This document shows positions 1 through 10,698 of a stretch of 64,000 bases of DNA, in pieces (positions within the stretch are counted from its first letter, which is position 1; each line of letters begins with the position of its first letter). The position numbers and the translations under genes were made by a program. The DNA is from Mortierella sp. BCC40632 (taxonomy: Eukaryota; Mortierellomycota; Mortierellomycetes; Mortierellales; Mortierellaceae), in assembly GCA_011634665.1 (NCBI GenBank), contig WAEK01000034.1, positions 31,001 to 95,000 on the forward strand, read 5' to 3'. The notes under the pieces are model-generated. The model saw nothing but the letters and a program-made list of their open reading frames with translations, was not told the origin of the DNA and did no database searches.

Positions 1-128
1 GGAAATGAAAAGAATAAATAAAAAAAAAAAAAAAAAAAAAATCTAAAGACCCATTTGGCTAGACAGTTTTTCCGAACCACTCTCCACCAATTGTCAAAAA
101 AAAAAAATAACAAGAAAAAAATTACAAA

Positions 129-275
129 ATGGCACTAGACATTAGCAATGTTAAGGGTCCTTTAAATATTTTGTTGCATGAATTGCCACTTGGCTCAATT
201 ATGGTGTCGGCTCGAGGGGCGGCAAAGCAGAGTAAAAAAAAAGGATGCATTTCGTTCACAGGAAACTATGGGTAA
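129..275 (+). CDS. Short unrecognised ORF, possibly the start of a broken gene
   Basis: An ATG opens a 48-codon frame that contains an A9 run near its middle and stops soon after. In another frame after the A-run the reading stays open with protein-like content (a KLWVRDRKGW stretch) until about position 345. This suggests one longer protein interrupted by a homopolymer-length change. The Leu/Pro start followed by a Trp-rich part is vaguely like an F-box N terminus, but that is a guess. No domain can be named. Confidence 0.25.
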   Translation: MALDISNVKGPLNILLHELPLGSIMVSARGAAKQSKKKGCISFTGNYG

Positions 276-392
276 GGGATCGAAAAGGATGGATGTCTAT
301 GGATGAATTGATGTACTTAAATTTTAAAACCTGTGAAGTTCAATTCAAAACAACTCAAACCAACTGATTTTTATTAAAAAAAAAGACAATCG

Positions 393-1517
393 ATGTTAGG
401 GCTGAAGGTCATCTTTCGGATGCTAAAAGGGAGAAAGTATCCGTCATTCATGAATACGTTGAAATCGAAAGACATGGTTAAAGTTAAAGGTGTGATGACC
501 TTGCAGATGAAAGGAAAGTTCCTCTCAGCGGAACTGAATGCAGAATCACTCGAACATGTTGATGAAGAAGAGTTTGGAGAAATTGAAGGGTGTACCTTAC
601 CTTTTGAGGAGGATATGGTTTATAAAAGTAACAGTGATGCAAATAACATTATCGATGTGCTTACAAAGGGTACAGAGGCAAGTATTCTGCTAAACAGATT
701 TAATAGTACAAGTGCAGCTAATTCCACTCGAGAGCTGATTTCAGCAATTGTTGGTCAAGAGACGAGAAAGGAAGGTGTGGATAGAAGTAAGGATGGTACA
801 GAATTACTTAAATCCTCCTTGGATGGAATCAGTGGCTCTCTTAATGCTAGCCAAAGAAAGGGTAGGGATTTTGGCGAAGATTCTGCAAAGCAGAAGGAAA
901 AGGATTCAAGGGATTCAATGGGGCACGGGGTGATTGATCTAGAGTATGACTCAGACTCGATGTCTAGCATAGTTGAGAAGGAACCCAAGAGATCAAGAAG
1001 AGACTTTGAAGATGATGATTCGGACGATTCAGGGATTAGCGATTTGCTTAGGGCAAAAAGGCGTAAGCCGAAAGCAAAAGTCTTTGGGGCGTCTGAATTA
1101 GAACCGTTGAACATGGTTCCTGCGACAAGTGGAGGTCTAAGTCAGGGCGCAGGAGTTGGTCGAGCATCGGGAAGTTCAAAGGATGGGTCGACTAGTAAGA
1201 ATGTCAAGAGCGGCAAAAGGGATGGTGGGATGTCAGATATGGGGTCTCCATTGCAGGAAGCCGCGAGAAAAGGTCATATGGTGCCCTCGCAAGGAACTAG
1301 GACCACATTTAGCGACAATGATGAATCGATGGAGGTTGAAGATGATATTGAAAATATGAGTGATTATGAATTTGATAACGACACGAATAATCCACTCAAT
1401 GGAAAGCCATTGAGTACTCAGGATAACGAATCGATGTTGGAGTCAAGAAACCTGATGACCACTGGCCAAATGGAAAGGTTGCTTAAAAAGGATGGAACAG
1501 TTCCAAACGGCAAATAG
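393..1517 (+). CDS. Unrecognised acidic, low-complexity protein (374 aa)
   Basis: A long uninterrupted ATG-initiated frame. Residues 1-90 look folded (mixed hydrophobic and charged). Residues 110-374 are rich in Ser, Asp, Glu, Lys and Gly, with acidic clusters (DDDSDDSG near 208, MEVEDDIENMSDYE near 312) and basic bipartite stretches (KRSRRD, AKRRKPKAK near 220) that could serve as nuclear localisation signals. I recognise no family. It lies about 400 bp upstream of the Helitron remains and could be cargo, a host gene or part of that element. The sequence does not decide this. Long ORF and codon-like composition support a real gene. Confidence 0.55.
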   Translation: MLGLKVIFRMLKGRKYPSFMNTLKSKDMVKVKGVMTLQMKGKFLSAELNAESLEHVDEEEFGEIEGCTLPFEEDMVYKSNSDANNIIDVLTKGTEASILLNRFNSTSAANSTRELISAIVGQETRKEGVDRSKDGTELLKSSLDGISGSLNASQRKGRDFGEDSAKQKEKDSRDSMGHGVIDLEYDSDSMSSIVEKEPKRSRRDFEDDDSDDSGISDLLRAKRRKPKAKVFGASELEPLNMVPATSGGLSQGAGVGRASGSSKDGSTSKNVKSGKRDGGMSDMGSPLQEAARKGHMVPSQGTRTTFSDNDESMEVEDDIENMSDYEFDNDTNNPLNGKPLSTQDNESMLESRNLMTTGQMERLLKKDGTVPNGK

Positions 1518-1646
1518 GAGAGTAATATCGGAATGAAGAAAAACTAAATATAGGAGAAAAGAAGATGGAGAAGGAGTATTAAAAATATTTTTTATTTATT
1601 TGGGCATAAGAATGGAAAAGAGAGTGTATAAAACTAGGGAAAGACT

Positions 1647-1650
<4 letters not shown>

Positions 1651-1677
<27 letters not shown>
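1651..1677. repeat. T27 homopolymer
   Basis: An uninterrupted run of 27 T between the acidic-protein gene and the Helitron remains. It is one of many long A or T tracts in this window. Its exact length is unlikely to be reliable in any assembly. Confidence 0.8.
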
Positions 1678-1929
1678 GAAGAAAAAATTAAACTAAAAAA
1701 AAAAGAGAAAAATGGATGTGGAGGAAAAAACGAGCGTAGTATGTACCAAAAATTTAGTTGGGGTTCACTCTGTTTGGAAAAGAATGTGAGAAGTGTACTA
1801 AATGTTTGTGGTTAATTAGATAGTAATGGGGTTCGCTATACTGCTGGACAACGTTCTATCCTGGGGCTTGTCCAACGCAAGAAGGAGAAGGGAAGAAAGT
1901 ATGAAGATTCGAAATTCAGAAAAGAGGAG

Positions 1930-4890
1930 ATGAGAAGCAAAAAGCCTCCAGAAATGTATTGTACTGTGTGTTGCAGGATTCTGTATGATGATGAGGTTTG
2001 TTGTATGAGTGAAAATCACGAGATCGAGTTGGTTCAATTTATGAACAAGTATGGATTTAAATGGCCGATTCTGAGCTATCGTGACGAGAGGGGAAAAAGA
2101 TTGTTATGCCGAGAAGGACTAAGAGAGGGCGGATTATTGTATGTGCACCTCACAAAAGTAGTGGGAATGTAACTATTAAAGAGTTGAAATCGATGGTAAG
2201 AAGGGATCAAGTGGTTTAAGAAACACTGGTGTTTAAAGAAAGAAAAAAAAAAAGTCTTGTAGAAACTGTGCCAATCAAGTCACTTAAATACTAGTAAAGA
2301 TTTTCTATGCGAATAGTTATTGGAAATATCCGGGAGACATTCCAATAGAGCTCAAGGGCCTACATCCTGTAGCAGAAAAGTATATTTGTCCTATTTTGGT
2401 GTTCTGTGAACTGACTAACTCAAAGTACGGCACAGACTCCAGAAGTGCACGTCCTGGGTACCATTTTGTCCAGGGACGGATAGGAATTTATGAAAGTCAG
2501 CACTTTATATCGGAATACTCGGGTACGAGAGGGATAATCAGAAATCAGAAGGGAGCCGGAAAGGACGTCTCGATGGTTGAAATAGAAAGAATTGAGAGCG
2601 CGTCCTCCTGGTTACGAAAGAACAATAGGCTGTATAGTGAGATTGATGGGCCAAACATGGAGGGAGTTGCACTTGTGCCCGAGATGATAAGAACGGATTT
2701 AAACAAACAACAGTTTTGGGGTAACCAGAATAGAACAAATATGCAAGAAGAGATTATGATGCCAGTGGATGATGGAGCGCCAGGTACAGCTAACGAAGAG
2801 AGTAGGTACGAGGATTTGGTATTTGGAGTGGTTGATAATAAGAAGGTGGTAAAATATTCCAATCCCTGCTTATTGGGGTATTTATTTCCCACTCTTTACG
2901 TAAATGGGGAGGGGTTTTATTCGTTAAATTATGAAGGGATCGACTCGGAGGCAGGAAGACCGCTAGAAAAATATGAAGGTATTTGTAAATTTTGGGAATC
3001 TGAAGACAGTAATATGGGTTGAAGAAGATGTTTTTGAGATGAAAATGGTCAATTAACCTGAAAATACTTTAATTCCTTGAAAGAGCGCTCACTTGAAGAG
3101 GATCTGGATGACAGCGAGGATAGGGAGGTGCCTAATATCGAGAGTAGCTCAAAGAAGTTTGTCGTAAAGGTCCCGAATTTTATCGGTACAAGAAAAAAAA
3201 AGAAGAAGAGTACTGGACAGATGAGACAGATGAGTTTGAAGATGAGGATGTAGAAGAAAGAAAGACATTGAAAGATAGTGAGAAGGAAAGGGAAGATGTT
3301 GATCGGGATAATGATAATAATATCGACATGGATGTAGAGGATTCTTTTTGGATATTGAGATGGACGAGGATTTAAGGATGGAGTTAAAGATGTTGCTAAA
3401 ACAAGGTGAAGAAAAGAAAAATATTATTCAAAGGAGGTAGTGGAATGGACAGTTAAGTAATACTGAATACTGACAACAAAAACTGGATTGGTGTGTAATA
3501 GATTTGGGATACTCTAGATCCACATTACGAGCGTATGCCAAATTTAGGCTGTTATCAGTTGACCGAAGGTTTGGAAGATCCCCGAAATATATTCTGATGC
3601 TTTTTGACTGGATTCAAAAGCAGACAGTTTTTGGGTATCATAACCGTAGAGCTCCAAGAACTATAAATGGAAGAAAAACGGTCGCAAGTGATATTCGAGA
3701 GAGGTCGAACAATAGCAAAGGTAAAATATGTAAAGAAATCCTAATGGCGGAAGAGAGTGAAGAGTAAACGTGATAGTTAATTTTAGTTCGTTTGAAAATA
3801 TAATAATCAATGAGATAGGCTATCGATTCAACCAATCTAGTACGATTGCTGTACCAGCTGTCATTCGCACAGGCGCGAATTATAAGAGACAGTTGTACCT
3901 GAAGTTTACAGCACTTTTTGAAAAGTTTGGAACACCGCAGCTCTTTGGAACCTACACATGTGATGACAGGAGTGAGGGACAGTTTGCAGTGGCAAAGCAT
4001 TTTAGTGATCCAGGTGGACCAGAATTACAGCCACATCATGATCCTGTACTATTTATGATGCATTGGAAAAGGCAGTGGCAAAGGTTTTTTGCGTTCATAC
4101 GGACAGATTGGAAAAAAAAAAAAGACAGTTGGAGGTCTAGTGGCATTTTGTTGGGTTTTAGAGGTTCAAGAGAGAGGTACACCTCATACACATTATTGCT
4201 TGTGGACAAATGACAGTATCGAGGCGATGATTGCAAAAAGGATGTTATCAGTTGTTCGGCAGTTGGTAGGACTGATGAAGAAACAGAGTTGATAAGAAAG
4301 CATCAAATCCATAATTGTGGAGGATATTGTAATAGTGAGTATCGGGATGGGTGTCGTTTCGGGTACCCCAAGCCGGTATCAGATGTGACCCGGTTTAATG
4401 AAGAAAAAAGAACAAGTTTGAATATCGTCGAGGTATATTTGACACGAGAGTGAACGGTTATAATATTGATCTTTTGAAGTTTGGGAGAGTAAACATGGAT
4501 CTGCAGTACAACAGAGGATCGTTGGCAAAGAGGTATATGTGTAAATATATCACCAAACATGCTGCTATTCAAAGAGCGACTATCGCAAAAAGCAAGAAGA
4601 GCAATAGTGAAGGTGAACAGAATGGGCCAAGCGAAGCTTATATTCAGAATTTTCACTACAGAAGTGTGTCGATAGCAGAGGCGATAATGGATATTTGCTC
4701 TTGGACTATGTCCGAGGTCTCGCACAAAGTTGAATTTTTAGCGACAGAATTACCAGGAGATAAAAGAAACAATTTATTGAAGAGAAAGGCTGTTATAGGT
4801 GATAGGCTGGATGATGAAGATGAGGACATTTTCATGGACGACAAATGGAAGAAATATCTTGAAAGGCCTTTAGATGATAGTAAGTGGTAA
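1930..4890 (+). pseudogene. Helitron Rep/N-terminal region, frameshifted
   Basis: The Rep-bearing half is split over at least six reading frames (about 1930-2172, 2318-3022, 3504-3767, 3770-4126, 4126-4440, 4450-4890), with stops between them. One break falls inside an A12 run at about 4110-4121, just before the HUH motif. Key elements are still legible: H-x-H at 4185-4193 and the catalytic-type pair of tyrosines four residues apart (4534 and 4546). The stretch 3023-3500 reads as Asp/Glu-rich coding debris in changing frames. Either the copy is decaying or several homopolymer errors were left in the assembly. The number of breaks outside homopolymers favours real decay. Confidence 0.75.
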
Positions 4891-4985
4891 ATACACAATA
4901 GGAGAAGACGTTACCTTTGTATCTTGACTCGCAGATAAGTAGTGATATTAACGAGTGAAATGTAGGAGGTGTCGATTTTGAGAGA

Positions 4986-6842
4986 ATGACCTACAAGGAG
5001 TATTATGAAAATTTTGGGCATGTTAGTATAAAAGATAAGAGTAGGATGTTCATTGACCTAGCTGGGAGAAAGGTCAGGAAGAGGAATGAGATGGCGATCA
5101 TTAGAACGAGACCGATTAATGTCACAAAGTCAGAGGATGCTTTTATGCATTTGTTAATGCTTCATATGCCAACAAGAGTAGATGTTGATCAATGGATATC
5201 GAATGAGACTGGGTATTCTTCCTTCAAGGAGATGGCGTTGGAGCGGTTGGGAGTGGAACTTTTAATGAGAGAAGCACCCGGGCTACTTGTAGTGTTAGAT
5301 GTTGGTGAGGAGCAAAGATGTGCGGAGAATACTGCTATGGTAATGACAGAAGTACTAACCGAAGATCAACAATTGGTATTTGATGATGTGAAATTGAAGA
5401 TCGAAAGTAATGAACCTATCCAGTTGTTGGTGTGTGGGGCAGCAGGCACAGGGAAATCGACTTTATTGCGCTGGATTGAAAAATACGCTTGCTCAAATGG
5501 ATTTGAGACAATCAAGTTGGCACCGTCAGGTGTTGCGGCTGTGAACATTGGTGGACAAACAATTCATAGGTGGTTCAGGGTCTCAAGAATGGCGAAGTCT
5601 ACGTATGAGATGGGAAATCCTTATTCGGTGAGGGAGCAGTTAATAGACGTCGCCTCTCGTGGAAAGAAGCCGATTATTCTAATTGATGAGATATCAATGA
5701 TATCTGGATCGTTAATGACAGCTATTGAAAACACTTTGTCAAAAGCGATGTATGGGAAAAAAGGAGCATTTGGAGGAATATCGGTGGTTTTTTTTGGAGA
5801 CTTTGGTCAGTTAGGCCCTGTGAACAGATATAAACAGAATGTAGATTGGGTATGGAAGTCCAAGGAGTATAGAAATCTCCGTCGATTTGATCTCAGGGAA
5901 GCTTGCCGGCAATCTGGAGATCCCGTGTTTAAAGCGTTTTTAGACGATGTCAGGAAAGGCGAGCTCTCAATGAGCAGTATAGCCACACTGGTTGAAATAT
6001 GTCAAAACGGTGGACCGAATGGGACCAATATCCCCGAAGAAAGTATTAGAGTTATGACACATAAAAGGCAAGTTGATGCCTTTAATAAGAAATGTTTGTT
6101 TCTTCTCTCAGGGCAACTTTTTACGATAAAAAGTCAGGATAATGGAGGATATACTAAAGATGGAGATATCAGTGAAACAATTGCATCTGAAACAGGATTG
6201 GAGACAGAGCTTTTGTTGAAGATTGGAGCACGTGTAATGTGTACATCGAATATTGATGTGGACACAGGGTTGGTTAATGGAACTGTGGGGACGGTTGTCC
6301 AAGTTCACCTAGAGGGATTTGTAGACATTGAGTGCGATGGTGGTAGAATTTACCGAGTGGCAAAAGAATACAGGACAACAGGCCGTGGTAGCTATGAGAG
6401 ATATCAATTACCTCTTATATTATCCTGGGCCATCACAATCCACAAATCCCAGTCCTTGACATTACCGTCAGTTGCGGTTTCATTGAAAAATGTGTTTACA
6501 TCTGGGCAAGCATATGTAGCCATGAGCAGAGTAAGGAGAAGACAGGATCTGTATATCATGGACTTGTCAGTTGAGTGTCTCTCGAAAGTATCACATGCGG
6601 TAAAAACAAGGTTGACTAAAGAAGGTGAAGAAGGTAGAACGATAGAAGATGAGGTATATGACACTTTGGAGGAAGTCGACCAAGAAGAGGCTATGAATGA
6701 TCTGTATGAAAAATATGGATACACAAAAATGTTGGAAGATACGGAAGGATTTTTAGAAGTTGGGGAAAGAACTTCAGGAGAAGAATTTTATGAGGAGATT
6801 TTGAACCCGTATTTCGATAACAGCCAAGAAATCTATAATTAA
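4986..6842 (+). CDS. Helitron PIF1-like helicase (618 aa ORF)
   Basis: An intact 618-codon frame encoding a superfamily 1B DNA helicase of the Pif1/RRM3 type used by Helitrons. Visible motifs: Walker A GAAGTGKS near residue 151; an LAPSGVAAVNIGGQTIHRWF block (motif Ia/Ib region) near 178; Walker B ILIDEISM near 230; GDFGQLGPV (motif III) near 270; and the C-terminal QAYVAMSRVRRRQDLYI (motif VI) near 507. The frame is open for ten codons upstream of the ATG, so in an intact element this would be the C-terminal half of one Rep-helicase polypeptide. The last ~90 residues are acidic. Role: unwinding during rolling-circle transposition. Confidence 0.9.
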   Translation: MTYKEYYENFGHVSIKDKSRMFIDLAGRKVRKRNEMAIIRTRPINVTKSEDAFMHLLMLHMPTRVDVDQWISNETGYSSFKEMALERLGVELLMREAPGLLVVLDVGEEQRCAENTAMVMTEVLTEDQQLVFDDVKLKIESNEPIQLLVCGAAGTGKSTLLRWIEKYACSNGFETIKLAPSGVAAVNIGGQTIHRWFRVSRMAKSTYEMGNPYSVREQLIDVASRGKKPIILIDEISMISGSLMTAIENTLSKAMYGKKGAFGGISVVFFGDFGQLGPVNRYKQNVDWVWKSKEYRNLRRFDLREACRQSGDPVFKAFLDDVRKGELSMSSIATLVEICQNGGPNGTNIPEESIRVMTHKRQVDAFNKKCLFLLSGQLFTIKSQDNGGYTKDGDISETIASETGLETELLLKIGARVMCTSNIDVDTGLVNGTVGTVVQVHLEGFVDIECDGGRIYRVAKEYRTTGRGSYERYQLPLILSWAITIHKSQSLTLPSVAVSLKNVFTSGQAYVAMSRVRRRQDLYIMDLSVECLSKVSHAVKTRLTKEGEEGRTIEDEVYDTLEEVDQEEAMNDLYEKYGYTKMLEDTEGFLEVGERTSGEEFYEEILNPYFDNSQEIYN

Positions 6843-7007
6843 AAAATTATTATTGAACAAAGGCATAAAAGGAACGTCTTTCAGGTAGCAGAAGTGAGTA
6901 AAATAAGGTGAGGTGTAAACAGTCAAGAGAAAAAATGATTATAAAAAGACCAAATATATATCAAAGCTAAGTGAAGATTTAAAGCAAAGCATTTATTTAC
7001 TGTTCGG

Positions 7008-7295
7008 ATGTTAGAAAAGGACTCTTCGTATATTATTGGTCCGTGGGAGAAAGAAACGGATGAAGAAGTACTGTTAAGAGTAGTTGGGCTGTGTTATAAA
7101 TTAGAGGCCATTAGGATAGAGTGTATTGACCGGAATCTCCTTCAGGAGTTTAAAGAAAAGCAAAGTGTAGGAATTTATATATTTGAAAAGTTTCGTAAGA
7201 AATTATTGGACATCAAATGTAGACAGGAAGGAGATTTTGTCGTTTTGGCAACTGATACGCCATTTGAAGTGGAGGAAGACACTCCAGACTGTTGA
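7008..7295 (+). CDS. Unrecognised small protein (95 aa)
   Basis: ATG-initiated frame starting about 165 bp after the Helitron helicase stop. The product is acidic and mostly helical in appearance (VLLRVVGLCYKLEAIRIE), with no signal peptide or membrane segment. I recognise no family. It may be a fragment carried by the Helitron or an independent small gene. Confidence 0.4.
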   Translation: MLEKDSSYIIGPWEKETDEEVLLRVVGLCYKLEAIRIECIDRNLLQEFKEKQSVGIYIFEKFRKKLLDIKCRQEGDFVVLATDTPFEVEEDTPDC

Positions 7296-7400
7296 TCTAA
7301 TATGAACAGACACCCATTAAAATTTAATGAAGAAAAGTATTTACGCAAGGAGGTACGAAGGTACGAATAAAAATCATATTTATTTTAAAAGAAAATGTGA

Positions 7401-8055
7401 TCAGGAAAGTTCATCCCTAATGTAACGCTCCTCGGAAGAGATGTTGAACTGAATAGAGTTCAAGGAGAGCTCTATATCTTCAAGTTTCTTACGAATCATG
7501 TCAAAGCTTGAGTTGAAGTCATTTAAAACTGTCATGATCTCAGAGGTAGTGAAAGTTGAATTTGAATCAAAAACAGGTAAGAGTTCGGGATTTTTAGTTG
7601 AAGTTGTTCTTTCATGGGTAAAGTAGTCATCTTTTGGTTGGTTGAAAGACAGGCGCTGTTTGCTTAGAGTTTGTGGTCTCGCTGCTGAGATTTGAGTGGA
7701 ATTTGTTTTGTTATTGACAGTAACTGTAGGCAAATGTTTCGTGTCCAGTAGAATTTCTGTGTCTATACTTGGTCGATATTGAGGATTTCTGGGCTGGGTC
7801 AAGCGGGTAGGTACAGTTTTTTACAGCAGTTCTAGAATTGGTGTTATTTTGAGGTGTAAAGGATGGTGTTGTTCTTTGTTTGTTGGTACTTTTGTTTGGT
7901 GGGGAATGTGGTCTACTGGAAAGAGGTGAAGTAGGGTTAGATCTATGGTTGGATGATACTGCCTTAATACCTTTTGTATGTTTGTTGATTGGAGAGGTCT
8001 CCAAGGTTGAGGTAGTGGCCATCTTCTTTTTAGGATTGCGAGATCCTGCGGACAT
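7401..8055 (-). CDS. Unrecognised Ser/Pro-rich protein with C-terminal coiled coil, frame broken once
   Basis: Two overlapping minus-strand frames (8055-7711 and 7802-7401) behave as one protein with a frame change between about 7711 and 7830, where a T6 run occurs. The first half is Ser/Thr/Pro/Asn-rich (disordered, with a KKK patch near residue 10). The second ends in an amphipathic helix of about 45 residues (IMTVLNDFNSSFDMIRKKLE). The next minus-strand gene (8167-8718) and the duplicated genes at 44725-45638 and 58989-59913 have the same layout: disordered N terminus, then coiled coil and basic patch. They may form a loose family. Function unknown. Confidence 0.45.
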
Positions 8056-8166
8056 ATTTGAAAATATTGTGTAAGTGGTCTTTATTTTGTTGGATGTGCG
8101 TGCAATATTGGTGGGGTAAACACAGATTTATATAAAGAGTTAAAGCAGACGGAGGTCTTCAAGGTA

Positions 8167-8718
8167 TCAGGGTGTTGAATTAGAAGGATGAAGCTTTTGA
8201 CCGTGACAGGCAAGTTTATCGTTCGACTTTGATTTGGAAAACCGCTTTCGTTTCCTGATTTGAGTAGTTTGAATCCTTCGGAGTAACTTGGATTGGTTAA
8301 CTATGAGAGATTTGACGTCGGACATGATATCATTATGTTTCTCTTGACATTCAATGACATCATGAAGGTGATCTATGATAGTAGATAGACTTTTGTGTTC
8401 GGAAGAAGGAAGTTGTGATTGAGGTGCAGGGAAATGGATATTTTGCGATTGGGGACCGGCTGAAGACTGGCTCAAAAGATATCTGTAGTTGCCATGAAGT
8501 GGGTCCAAGGGCTGATGTGATTGTGATTGGGTGGGTAGATAGAGGGGTGAATTTCAGACCAGGCACGGGACTAGATTGGTGTTGAATCGGGGAACCGTGT
8601 AGGGAGAGATAGAAGGTTTACTCGTGGTGAATGGAACACCAGGAGGTGGTGGTTGAGGATGAAAGTCACTAGACATCTCAGGTCGGATGCTGTTGTTGTT
8701 AGGATTAGGGGTAAACAT
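8167..8718 (-). CDS. Unrecognised Pro/Ser-rich protein with coiled coil and basic tail, frame broken once
   Basis: An ATG at 8718 opens a Pro/Asn-rich frame (MFTPNPNNNS start) that stops near 8555. A second frame covers about 8550-8167 and contains SQSHQPLDPLHGNYRYLL, an amphipathic helix (STIIDHLHDVIECQEKHNDI), then a strongly basic stretch (IRKRKRFSKSKS) that could be a nuclear localisation signal. The two pieces join with one frame change around 8545-8560. It resembles the neighbouring gene at 7401-8055 in architecture but not clearly in sequence. No known domain recognised. Confidence 0.45.
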
Positions 8719-9580
8719 TTTTCTTCAAAGTAGAGGTAAAAGTTCTTGAATAAGATGATGGTGAAAATGGCCATATTGTTTGATGGAATGAGGCTCTATT
8801 TATAAGTAGAGGTGTTGGTACTCGGTTCAAATTTGGTTAAGTTTACGTGTCTCGATAGCTGAGAGCTCTAAGAGGAAAAAGAAAAAAAGAAAAAAGAAAA
8901 AGACGGATAGACAGGCAGGCAAAGTAGGATAAATTGGGGAAGGGGATCATAAAAAAAAAAAAACCAAAGCTACTAAATTAGGAAGAGAATACTTGAACTG
9001 TTTAATGCTATGAAATAGAGTGGAAAGGATGAGAAAAAGGAAAGCAGAGGTGGAAATTCTATATTTCCAAGTGAAGAAAGATTTAAAGGGATACCATATA
9101 TTAGAAATGGCGAAAGATTTTGTTGCTGTGTCTAGTGTTTGGGTGTGTATTTGTAAAAGTTATGTGATTTCTAGATTATTCAGAACGGGGACTTGTTTTT
9201 TTATTTTTAAAGTTTACACGGGAACGGGTACTAGTTGTACAATGAATTGTTATTAAATAAAGCTGTGTAATGCATATTGCTATTGGGGTTGTTTATGTTG
9301 TATAAACAGTCAAGTAAAAAATTTCGGTTATTGATGTATTATCAAAAAAGACATGTGTCCATAATGTAAGAGGAGAATGTTCGAGATAAGGTTTTTGTGA
9401 ATCTGTACTACGTGTGTCAAAAAGGTGAAGAGTGTTAGAAATGGAATGATTTGTATTTTACTAAGAGGAGAAAGAGTGAGGAGGACAGCATTGTTTATGT
9501 GAAACCTCATGCGGAGAGAAGTGAGGTTTTTTTTTTTTTTTTTTTTTTTGGAGGAGGAGGGGGTTGCAGATAAGGCAAAG
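8719..9580. other. Intergenic stretch, nothing strong
   Basis: The segment holds A/G-rich low-complexity DNA near 8870-8965, a weak plus-strand frame of 78 codons at 9020-9256 (basic, Cys-containing, no recognisable domain; probably chance) and a T21 run with one flanking G-rich patch at about 9529-9549. No RNA gene is evident. Confidence 0.5.
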
Positions 9581-9588
9581 TATAAAAG
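9581..9588 (+). promoter_or_regulatory. TATA box (TATAAAAG)
   Basis: A consensus TATAAAAG lies about 124 bp upstream of the first in-frame ATG (9712) of the next gene. The same motif and comparable spacing recur before other genes in the window. Confidence 0.55.
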
Positions 9589-9711
9589 GTGGTAAGATAT
9601 TCTTCCACAATCAAGTATCTTTTCCATGTTTTTCAATTCAAAGTCCATTCCATATTAAATCCGAGAAAAGCACCAAGGCTTGAAGTTTCAAGTGTAAAAG
9701 TATCAAGAAAG

Positions 9712-10524
9712 ATGGTCCAGATTCAGATCCTGCCACAAATTTCGAACCAGACCCACTCTCAAGTTCAAATCCAGAGTGAATCGCAAGAGAAGGGAAAGAG
9801 CTGTGCTGAAGAAAAAAAGTCATGCGGACGAAAGAAACTTTTCGAGCGTAAGCGCAAGTTGTTGTCCAAGAATACAGTCGAAGTGGAAGGGAGAAAAGAG
9901 CCTGATTACAAAAGGTGCTTTGCTTGCGGAAAGAACTTCTTGAGAATTGCAATTCACCAGACAAGTGTCAAGCGAAGATATGAGAACATCCTACTAAAGG
10001 TTGAAGCTTTGAAGTTGAGTGTCGATGACCTAAAGCTTGAAGCAATGGAACAGGTGGAAGGTGGTGAAGAAGTGCAGCAAGTAAATACACCCAGGCTCCG
10101 CTGGATAAAAGAGTTCATCCATGTTTACTCTTGTTGGGAGAAATATATAATGGAAAACCGAAAGGGAAAAAAAGGTGATAGAGGAGCTTCTGAAGGCCCA
10201 ACTCTTCGGTCTCATTCAAAACTGAAATCTGAGGAGAACAATACTAGAAGTACAGATAAAATAGTTGTTTTTCAGGAGAGAATGGTGAAGATGAGAGGGA
10301 GCTTGAGGAAAAACACAGGAGCAACAGTGCAAGGAGAAGACATTAATGGCGCTAATCATGCGAAAGAAAGCAACAAAATAGATAAGCAAGGGATGGAAGT
10401 TTTAGTTGCTATGAGTGAGGTTTTGAAGGATGTTGGTTATGGAGACTGTGTACCAAATAATCGAAGGGGAGTCGAGGGGATTCTTTCGAATATGGAGGGT
10501 GACGAAATAGTTGTTAATGTGTGA
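9712..10524 (+). CDS. Unrecognised basic protein with a Cys-x2-Cys motif (270 aa)
   Basis: The frame is open from 9589, but the first ATG is at 9712, downstream of a TATA box. The product is highly charged and probably disordered at the N terminus (Gln/Ser-rich, then KKLFERKRKLL). It carries one RCFACGKNFLRIAIH segment near residue 70 that resembles half of a C2H2 finger, followed by a long amphipathic helix. No complete zinc finger is present. It could be a nuclear or nucleic-acid-binding protein, but the sequence alone does not show this. Confidence 0.5.
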   Translation: MVQIQILPQISNQTHSQVQIQSESQEKGKSCAEEKKSCGRKKLFERKRKLLSKNTVEVEGRKEPDYKRCFACGKNFLRIAIHQTSVKRRYENILLKVEALKLSVDDLKLEAMEQVEGGEEVQQVNTPRLRWIKEFIHVYSCWEKYIMENRKGKKGDRGASEGPTLRSHSKLKSEENNTRSTDKIVVFQERMVKMRGSLRKNTGATVQGEDINGANHAKESNKIDKQGMEVLVAMSEVLKDVGYGDCVPNNRRGVEGILSNMEGDEIVVNV

Positions 10525-10698
10525 TAGATTAGGAAAAAGCAAAAGTATAGAAAAGAAATAATATAACCAAAGATTTAATAAGGAGTTTTAAAAAGTGTGG
10601 AATAACTTGTAAGGTCAATTGTAATTTCTTCAGTATTTAAGACTTGGTATTTGAATATTTATTACTGAAATACACCTCATAAAAGATAGATCATTAGT

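Larger units (their letters stand above)
1830..6842 (+). mobile_element. Helitron (rolling-circle transposon) coding region, Rep half broken
   Basis: Successive frames on the plus strand spell a Helitron transposase in order: a Cys-containing N-terminal region (about 1930-2172); a DUF6570-like block (IPIELKGLHPV from about 2339, then a CLLGYLFPTLY stretch near 2865); a Helitron_like_N block (DRRFGRSPKYILMLFDWI near 3560; KFGTPQLFGTYTCDD near 3925); an HUH-type H-x-H motif in RGTPHTHYCLW near 4185; a Cys/RFGYPKP segment near 4350; the two-tyrosine signature YMCKY at 4534-4548; and a PIF1-like helicase (4986-6842). I could not find convincing 5' TC or 3' hairpin-CTRR ends, so the boundaries given are only the coding limits. 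Confidence 0.85.
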
